DNA of 64,000 nt, taken from NCBI GenBank assembly GCA_026936325.1, contig JAPTHN010000006.1:28041296-28105295 (forward strand). The letters run 5' to 3'. The number at the start of each line of letters is the position of its first letter. Within the stretch, counting starts at the first letter, position 1. The translations under genes were made by a program, and so were the position numbers. Shown piece after piece: positions 57,344 to 64,000 of the stretch. Source of the stretch: Platynereis dumerilii (Eukaryota; Annelida; Polychaeta; Phyllodocida; Nereididae). The notes beneath the pieces are model-generated. The model was not told the DNA's origin and searched no databases. It worked only from the letters and a program-made list of their open reading frames with translations.

Positions 57344-58510
57344 ATGGAGCAAGGTGTAGTAACCTACCATGCATTCGATTGCACCGGAGATGATGTCGGG
57401 ATTCGCTGGACGAAATGGATAAACAGACTCAAAAACGTTTTTGTGGCATGCAAGATCACTGAACCAGGCATGAAGAAAGCTCAAATGCTGTCAGTTTGTG
57501 GAGACGAATTGAACGAAATCGTCGAGGACCTACCAGGGACTGAAATAACGCCCGCAGCTGGTGAGAATGTGTTTGACAAACTGGTGTCTGCTCTCGACAA
57601 ACATTTCAATCCTACTCAAAACATTGAGTTCCAGAAGTACCTATTCAGGAGGTGTGATCAAAACGAGGGTGAGTCCATTGACAAGTATCACTCGAGACTT
57701 TCGAAATTGGCAGATACATGTAAGTTTACGGACAAGCAGTCGGAACTTAAATCTCAGCTCATCAATGGAGCATTCAACGACAAAATCACCAGGAAAGGCC
57801 TTCAGAATTCTAAATTGACTTTTACCGACCTCCTTGAGTATGCTAGATCTTTAGAGGTGACGGATGGTCAGCACAGAGAAATGAAACGGCCAGATGTGGT
57901 TAGTCAGCCAGTCAATGCTGTCAACAAGCGTCATTACAAGACCAGAAAGCCGCAAGTTGCTCAACACAAGCGTGAGAGTGAGAAACGTCCCAGTAAGTCG
58001 GATCAAGTCCGAAAACCCCCACCAAAAGTGGAAACTGCTGTTGATTGTCGAAATTGTGGTAACCAGTGGCCCCACAAAGGAAGTCAAAAGAACTGTCCTG
58101 CACACAATGTACAGTGTTCCCGGTGCAAGCGACTACACCATTTTGCTAATTTGTGTCAATCAGGATCAGGTGCCTCAGCCAGTGCATCCGCTGCCAGCGC
58201 CAAGTCTTCTAAGCGAGGTGGTCATCGTAAGTCAAGACATGTTCGCACGGTGAACGCAGCAGACTCGGACAGTGACTCGGACACAGAATACGTGTACGCG
58301 ATCGGCTCATCAGCGTTGCCGTTCACGTCCGTCGGAATCAACGGCAAGAACACCAGAATGTTGATCGACACTGGTGCCTCAGTGAATATTATTGACTCAG
58401 ACTCTTGGTGTAAATTAGGTGAACCAGGATTAACCTCATCAGCTACTAAGCTAGTGCCGTTCGGATCACAAGACACTCTCAATGCCCTTGGATATTTTGA
58501 AGCATGTTAA
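57344..58510 (+). CDS. Gag-protease frame of the LTR element
   Basis: A 388-codon frame. A retrotransposon gag region occupies about residues 20-180, two Cys/His knuckle-like clusters lie at about residues 234-272, and an aspartic protease motif (LIDTGASVNIID) sits at about residues 340-351. Part of the Ty3/Gypsy element, not a host gene. It slightly overlaps the start of the pol frame; families of this type are known to express pol through a programmed shift. Confidence 0.9.
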   Translation: MEQGVVTYHAFDCTGDDVGIRWTKWINRLKNVFVACKITEPGMKKAQMLSVCGDELNEIVEDLPGTEITPAAGENVFDKLVSALDKHFNPTQNIEFQKYLFRRCDQNEGESIDKYHSRLSKLADTCKFTDKQSELKSQLINGAFNDKITRKGLQNSKLTFTDLLEYARSLEVTDGQHREMKRPDVVSQPVNAVNKRHYKTRKPQVAQHKRESEKRPSKSDQVRKPPPKVETAVDCRNCGNQWPHKGSQKNCPAHNVQCSRCKRLHHFANLCQSGSGASASASAASAKSSKRGGHRKSRHVRTVNAADSDSDSDTEYVYAIGSSALPFTSVGINGKNTRMLIDTGASVNIIDSDSWCKLGEPGLTSSATKLVPFGSQDTLNALGYFEAC

Positions 58511-61440
58511 CCCACGGTGAGGAGAAAAACATTGCCAGAGTGTATGTTGTTCCAGGGAAGTGTGGTTGTTTGTTAGGCTACGGTTCAGCTTCAGCACTTA
58601 GAATTGTGACTCTAGACACCAGCGCTAGTATGGAGACAATATCAAGTGTTTCTGAGGATGTAGTCTCTTCATTTCCCAAGCTGTTCAGTGGTGTTGGTTT
58701 GTTGAAAGACACCAAAGTGCAACTTCATGTTGACCCTACGGTTCAACCAACGGTTCAACCGCACCGAAGGGTTCCATTTCACTTGAGAACCAAAGTCGAA
58801 GAGAAAATCAAAGAACTTGAAGAAAACGACATTATTGAAAAAGTGGAAGGACCTACCCCTTGGGTATCACCTATCGTGACCCCACCTAAGCCAAACAATC
58901 CAACGGAGATCAGACTTTGTGTCGACATGAGAGGCCCAAACAAAGCTATTCAACGAACAAGACACATTACGCCAACAATCGAAGATGTTCTGTCAGATCT
59001 CAACGGTGCAACTGTGTTTTCCAAACTTGATTTAAATCAAGGATATCATCAGCTCTTGCTCGACGAAGAGTCCCGGTACATCACCACCTTCTCGACACAC
59101 CTGGGCCTGAGGCGTTACAAACGGCTCAACTTTGGAATCTCTTGTGCGTCTGAAATATTCCAAAACACGATTAGCACAGTGTTGGAAGGTTTAGACGGAA
59201 CGCTAAATGTGAGTGATGACATTTTGGTGTATTCTACTAACATGGAGCAGCACAAGAAAAGACTTCATGCAGTGCTACAACGACTGCAGGATCAAGGACT
59301 AACATTGAATCCAAAGAAATGTCTGTTTGCTCAACAATCTCTGACCTACTTAGGGTACCACTTCTCTGATGCCGGAGTTTCTGTGGATCCTGCAAAACTT
59401 CAGGACGTCCGAGATGCCAAACCACCTACCAACCCAACAGAAGTTCGCTCATTCTTAGGCCTAGCCAATTACTGTGCCCGGTTCATCAAATCCTTTGCGA
59501 GTACGACCGCTCCTCTTCGTAAACTAACTCAGAAGAGCGAATCGTGGCACTGGGGCAAGGAACAACAAGAGGCCTTCGAACAGATCAAAACCATGTTGTT
59601 GTCCAACAAAGTGATGAGCTACTTCAATCCAAGACATGAAACTGAAGTTCTTGTGGATGCCAGCCCTGTGGGACTAGGCGCCATATTAACACAGCGGTCC
59701 AACGGACAAGTTCATGTGATTAGTTATGCCAGCCGAGCACTAACTCCAACGGAGCAACGATACTCCCAGCTGGAACGGGAGGCACTAGCTGTCCTTTTTG
59801 GATGTGAGCGTTTTCATTTGTATCTGTATGGAAGCAGATTTACTGTGATGTCGGACCACCGTCCACTCATTCCCATGTTCAACAACCCACATTCCAAACT
59901 GTCAGCACGAATGGAAAGATGGTCCATTCGACTCCAGCAGTACAACATGACTGTTGTCTACCGCCCGGGAAAAGACAATCCCGCAGACTATGCATCACGA
60001 CATCCCTGCAACACAACGAACACCAGCAGATCTGCTAAAGTTGCTGAGGAATATGTGAATTTCATCGTTTCGCATGCCTCGCCTGTTGCCCTTGATTTGC
60101 AGACTATCAAGGAGCACGTCTCACAAGATGAGGAGTTGCAGAGTCTCATGAAGGCCGTCCAGATCGGAATCTGGCCTAAGTCGTTAAGTGCATTCAAAAC
60201 AATCAAGACTGAACTAACTGTAACTGCTGACAACTCCCTGGTGCTCAGAGGCAATCGTATCGTCATTCCCACATCGTTGCGTCAAAAATCTGTGAATCTC
60301 GCTCATGAAGGTCATCAAGGTCTGGTAAAGACAAAACAACTCTTGAGAGCCAAAGTCTGGTTCCCCGGAATAGACAGATTAGTGGAGGAGACCATCTCAA
60401 CATGCTTACCTTGCCAGGCGAACACGATAAGTCACAATCGTGCACCTCTGCAGATGACACAACTCCCTGCAGAACTGTGGCAAAATTTAGCTGCAGATTT
60501 CTACGGTCCTCTTCCGTCCGGTGATTATCTTGTCGTAATCATCGACGAGCACTCCAGGTTTCCTATCGTTGAGACGACTCGTCATCTGACTGCAAATTCC
60601 ATCATCCCGATCATGGACAAAATCTTTGCAACATTCGGAATCCCTGTGAACCTCAAAACAGATAACGGCACTCCGTTCAACAGCCATCAGTTTAAGAACT
60701 TTGCAAACTATCTAGGGTTCAAACACCAGCGTGTCACTCCCCGTTGGCCTGAGGCTAATGGAGAAGCAGAGCGCTTCATGAGGAGTCTTGGTAAAGCGAT
60801 CAGAACATCGGAAGCTGAAGGTACACCCTGGAAGCAAGGTTTGAATGTGTTTCTCAGAAGCTACCGCTCTACACCCCACAGTTCAACCAATCAAGCGCCA
60901 GCAACGGTCATATTCAAGCGGGACTTAAATATCAAGATCCCAACTTTGTCACAAGAAAGTCCTGATCAGATCCACACAAGTGACAAAGCAGCCAAGACGA
61001 AGATGAAAACCTATGCCGATAACCGAAGGCATACCTCACCAAGTGGCTTGAAAATTGGTGACACTGTGCTCGTTCGACAGGACAAGAAGAACAAGTTGTC
61101 CACGCCATACGACGTTCGTCCTTACGTTGTGTCTGATGTCAAAGGAACGAAAATCACAGCCATTCGAGATGGCCACATCATCACTCGAAATTCGTCTTAC
61201 TTCAAACAAGTTCCATCTGTGTTGAACAACCAACGTAATCAGATTCACATCAACCGACGTAATCAGATTCACGACGATTCTGATTCTGATGATGATGACA
61301 TCATACCCGAGCCAAGGCAAGCAGTTCCCAATCCCCCAGCGGCTGATCCAGCTATCCCCAACGCAGCTATCCCCAACGCTCGCGTCTTGCCTGCTCGTGA
61401 CAGACGCAAACCTAGTCGTCTGACTGACTATGTGACTTAA
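58504..61440 (+). CDS. Pol frame of the LTR element (RT, RNase H, integrase)
   Basis: A 978-codon frame. Reverse transcriptase is at about residues 85-270, RNase H at about 380-500, an integrase HHCC-type zinc region at about 600-640, and the integrase core at about 655-800. The C-terminal tail has an acidic run and Pro/Ala repeats. The order RT-RNase H-integrase defines Ty3/Gypsy. Looks whole. Confidence 0.92.
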   Translation: MLTHGEEKNIARVYVVPGKCGCLLGYGSASALRIVTLDTSASMETISSVSEDVVSSFPKLFSGVGLLKDTKVQLHVDPTVQPTVQPHRRVPFHLRTKVEEKIKELEENDIIEKVEGPTPWVSPIVTPPKPNNPTEIRLCVDMRGPNKAIQRTRHITPTIEDVLSDLNGATVFSKLDLNQGYHQLLLDEESRYITTFSTHLGLRRYKRLNFGISCASEIFQNTISTVLEGLDGTLNVSDDILVYSTNMEQHKKRLHAVLQRLQDQGLTLNPKKCLFAQQSLTYLGYHFSDAGVSVDPAKLQDVRDAKPPTNPTEVRSFLGLANYCARFIKSFASTTAPLRKLTQKSESWHWGKEQQEAFEQIKTMLLSNKVMSYFNPRHETEVLVDASPVGLGAILTQRSNGQVHVISYASRALTPTEQRYSQLEREALAVLFGCERFHLYLYGSRFTVMSDHRPLIPMFNNPHSKLSARMERWSIRLQQYNMTVVYRPGKDNPADYASRHPCNTTNTSRSAKVAEEYVNFIVSHASPVALDLQTIKEHVSQDEELQSLMKAVQIGIWPKSLSAFKTIKTELTVTADNSLVLRGNRIVIPTSLRQKSVNLAHEGHQGLVKTKQLLRAKVWFPGIDRLVEETISTCLPCQANTISHNRAPLQMTQLPAELWQNLAADFYGPLPSGDYLVVIIDEHSRFPIVETTRHLTANSIIPIMDKIFATFGIPVNLKTDNGTPFNSHQFKNFANYLGFKHQRVTPRWPEANGEAERFMRSLGKAIRTSEAEGTPWKQGLNVFLRSYRSTPHSSTNQAPATVIFKRDLNIKIPTLSQESPDQIHTSDKAAKTKMKTYADNRRHTSPSGLKIGDTVLVRQDKKNKLSTPYDVRPYVVSDVKGTKITAIRDGHIITRNSSYFKQVPSVLNNQRNQIHINRRNQIHDDSDSDDDDIIPEPRQAVPNPPAADPAIPNAAIPNARVLPARDRRKPSRLTDYVT

Positions 61441-61612
61441 GGGCAGAATAATCCCCTTCACATAAGTCATGTGACATATTTGGGCTGTCTACCCCATATA
61501 TGTTTCCCAGTGTTTATTCTAGTTAAGTGAGCAAGTGACTCTGACTAATCGCAAATTGACCAAAAAAAAAAAAAATAAATTTTTTACAAGGAGAAAAGAA
61601 GATCGAAGTGAA

Positions 61613-61865
61613 AATGTCAAATTATCAATGACTACATCAATGTGAAATTATCAATGACTACATCAATGTGAAATTATCAATGACTACATCTATGTGAAAT
61701 CCTCAAATTATCAATGACTACATCAATGTGAAATTATCAATGACTACATCAATGTGAAATTATCAATGACTACTATATCAATGTGAAAAATTATCAATTA
61801 CTTATCATCGTGAAAAATCATCAATGACTATCAATGTGAAAATCATCAATGACAATCTCAAAGTG
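61613..61865 (+). repeat. Tandem repeat in the 3' non-coding part of the LTR element
   Basis: About nine imperfect copies of TCAATGACTACATCAATGTG with AAATTA spacers, period about 25-32 bp, between the pol frame and the 3' LTR. Confidence 0.9.
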
Positions 61866-62370
61866 ACACTACCAAATATACTGTGACTTTATAAAATTGC
61901 CATGAATTGATATTGTACCAACTGTTCATATGAATGATGTTTTCAACTGTCTTTAAAATCTAACAGCGGTAACTTGTGAATTTTATGCTTTGTAAAATCA
62001 GTACAGAATGTTATTACAACAATAATAATTACTGTAACTTGGATTAATTAATCTGATTTGGTCGTAAGCGTTTAGCAGCACTTGATGTATATATGTTGCA
62101 GAAGTTAAGAACTGTTATCTGTTCCGTATTCAACTTCATCCAGTATACTAGATACATCTGTCAGTGGAGGATGATTTAAACTTTGTAAAAATGTTAAAGT
62201 TCAGTTAACAACAAAACTGGTGGATCAATTTTGTATGTAAAACAACTTTATTAATCAGCATATTATTTTAGAGTACCATCGCTAGCACAATGTTGATATT
62301 CACTTGTCAATAACATCAGCTGTAATTTCTCACCAATTGTAATTGGAATTTAAACTAAAGTGGTGAGGAA

Positions 62371-63372
62371 TGTAGTGTTGTAACTGTACACTTGGGGCGC
62401 TGACGCCGTGTCTTAGACTGTTTTACTGTCTCATCCGCTAGGGACAATCGGCGGATTTGAGACAGTCTGGGGCCTCTGAAATCTCAGGGAATTCCAGGTA
62501 GGAAGTGGAAATACGTCATCAGATTCCTACACAATGCCTGACAAAATAGTTCTCAGAATCATTGCAACATCTTTGCAAAAAACTACACGGATTCTCAAAA
62601 ATAATTCACTGTTATACTTGGTATAAGAAATTGATACTTTCAATGCAACTTCACCCGCAGTAACATAACAGGATTGAATCGTTTGGTGGATTAATAAATT
62701 CGTGCTCAGTAGTGAAATGGCTGCATTGTCAACAAGTTTGGTGGCTCTGGGAAACACCATTGTATTTGGGATAATTTGGACATGACATTACAGATGAAAT
62801 GTCGGGATCTCACAGGCAAGTGCTTTACAACATTGCAGTGTTCTAGAATTCATTGGCAAAGTGCCAGAAAATTTGTTGCAGCCACTTGATTAAATCCACG
62901 TGTTTTGGGAATCCAAAATGGCGCCGGCCATTATTTACCAACTGATATTTCACTGCAAATTTGCATTTGCAGCCTTGACAACATAACTTAAGACTTGGAA
63001 CCAGTAGGATAAGTGCTATCAAGAGTTTTTGTGTTATGGAAAACATAGGTCAGTTGTTTGGTAATTTTTGTCTGCTAGTTGATTGGAACCACGTGTGTAG
63101 AGGACAAAAATGTGCATGGCCTATTTTTGAGGTTCGTTGGGCACCGACCAATCAGGTGCGGGGGCGGGGCATGGCATTCAAAAGTGGCCGGCCAATGAGC
63201 CGTGGGTTTGGCAGAGATCCTCTACCATCCTACTCTGCTTTAGCAAGTATAGGATGGGCTTGACCGTCTAGCCGTCTCTATTGAATTGTACTCCCTCTAG
63301 TGGATAACCTTAATAAAGGATTCTGGGACTTCCGCCCACCACCATACACACGTGTCTGTTCAATACATTACA
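62371..63372 (+). repeat. 3' LTR (136-bp core plus an 861-bp insertion)
   Basis: The core is split after GACGCCGT and resumes at GCCGTCTCTATTG. Subtracting the insertion and its 5-bp duplication leaves 136 bp, equal to the 5' core. Confidence 0.9.
62410..63270. mobile_element. 861-bp insertion of unknown family inside the 3' LTR
   Basis: Flanked by GCCGT at 62405-62409 and 63271-63275; the 5' LTR shows the empty site. Starts GTCTTAGACTGTT and ends CTTGACCGTCTA; TAGAC occurs inverted near both ends. An internal hairpin pairs ACTGTCTCATCCGC with GCGGATTTGAGACAGT. No convincing coding frame. The family is not identified. Confidence 0.75.
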
Positions 63373-63377
63373 GGTAG

Positions 63378-64000
63378 GTTACTTGGCTATGGGCAGCGGT
63401 GGCGATTGTAGAGTGACTTAGCATTGTGGTGCTGAATACTGCTGCTTGGTCTCATACCAACATCCCAGGGAGTTGAGGAAGGCTCATTTTTGAACAGGCC
63501 TGCCAAGGCTGTAAGTGTGCAGTCTGTTGAGATGCGATGCAGTCTATGTGAGCCAGAGTTGTTGAGTTGAAGAATTTGGAGAGTTGTCAAGGGGGTTTTA
63601 TCTGGAGTCAGAAAGTCTGCTTTTGACTTCTCAGTTTGACTCTATACCAAACATCTTGTGAATGAAAAGAGATGAGGATTAAGTTGACATATTGCAAGTT
63701 GTTCTCTTACTGTTGGAAAACTATGCACGAAAGAAAAATCAGTGTGCCTGAGCCATCTTGAGTAACAAATCTAATACAAAATGTGCAGCAATAAGCAGTT
63801 TCGAAAAGGCAACATCTGCTCCGATGCATTCTTAACTCAATATCGAATGTATTCAAAATTATCTTTTTCACAGATAAAAAAAATTAATTAGGCTACCATG
63901 ATACGTTTGTATTTTTTATGATAAGTTCAACTAGTATTTCTTTCAGGTGGGAAATGGGCAATATAATAGGCCAATAAACAATTAATGTGAAATTAAATTT
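63378..64000. other. Rest of the AK1 intron to the window edge
   Basis: No AK1 exon (no Walker A or GFLIDGYPR-like coding) is visible on the minus strand here. The first part seems to continue the SINE interrupted at 56803. Confidence 0.5.

Larger units (their letters stand above)
56804..63372 (+). mobile_element. Ty3/Gypsy LTR retrotransposon (no env), looks whole apart from LTR insertions
   Basis: Fossil-type entry. LTRs at 56804-57285 and 62371-63372 start TGTAGTG and end ATTACA, with target duplication GGTAG at 56799-56803 and 63373-63377. A primer-site-like TGG follows the 5' LTR (57287), and a purine tract (about 62357-62370) precedes the 3' LTR. The internal part carries a gag-protease frame and a pol frame (RT, RNase H, integrase) in the Ty3/Gypsy order. 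Gag and RT style suggest the Mag-like lineage; no envelope frame is present. No break was seen in either frame. The shared 136-bp LTR cores look identical by eye, so insertion was recent. It lies antisense in the AK1 intron. Confidence 0.95.

Overview
This window is from an animal nuclear genome. Two conserved host genes with spliced GT-AG introns sit near its right end, and the rest is AT-rich non-coding DNA full of repeats. Many short tRNA-derived SINEs, hAT-like MITEs, CR1/L2-like LINE tails and a Ty3/Gypsy element, together with frequent AGGCCTA-type words, suggest a marine invertebrate, most likely a non-vertebrate deuterostome. That assignment is inference. Nothing looks bacterial and no RNA gene was found outside SINEs.

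Host genes. OSTC (plus strand, four exons, 50984-53750) can be read completely as a 149-residue protein with every splice junction in phase. It is a subunit of the ER oligosaccharyltransferase. Facing it tail to tail is an AK1-type adenylate kinase on the minus strand. Its last two coding exons (56414-56605 and 55542-55607) are present, and its upstream exons lie beyond the right edge. A Ty3/Gypsy element (56804-63372) sits in the opposite orientation inside the AK1 intron. It has TG..CA LTRs, a 5-bp target duplication, gag-protease and pol. Each LTR is 136 bp once a secondary insertion, different in each LTR, is subtracted.

Region by region. 1-3.3 kb: a dimeric C-rich/T-rich satellite, one possible coding exon, and SINEs. 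3.9-4.2 kb: a homopurine tract. 9.9-13 kb: a foldback, a minisatellite and two MITEs. 15.2-23.3 kb: a nest of LINE fragments inside an older repeat family, plus a C-rich minisatellite MITE. 23.5-25 kb: a GGTTGGACC-motif element and a MITE. 26.6 and 28.4 kb: a duplicated hairpin whose loop is flipped between copies. 30.0-30.4 kb: an AGGTCA array with 10-bp period. 31.8-32.1 kb: twin palindromes. 35.2-37.3 kb: a hAT-like element with perfect 8-bp target duplication, then a foldback between 196-bp direct repeats. 38.8-41.5 kb: a 2.7-kb transposon with about 59-bp identical terminal inverted repeats, holding satellite-like repeats and a LINE tail. 42.7-49 kb: SINE clusters and a GATA microsatellite.

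Between about 3.4 and 50.9 kb no convincing host exon was found. The window reads as a large repeat-rich intergenic or intronic domain next to the compact OSTC-AK1 convergent pair. CTCF-like motifs (CCACMAGGTGGCAGCACTA) recur on both strands.
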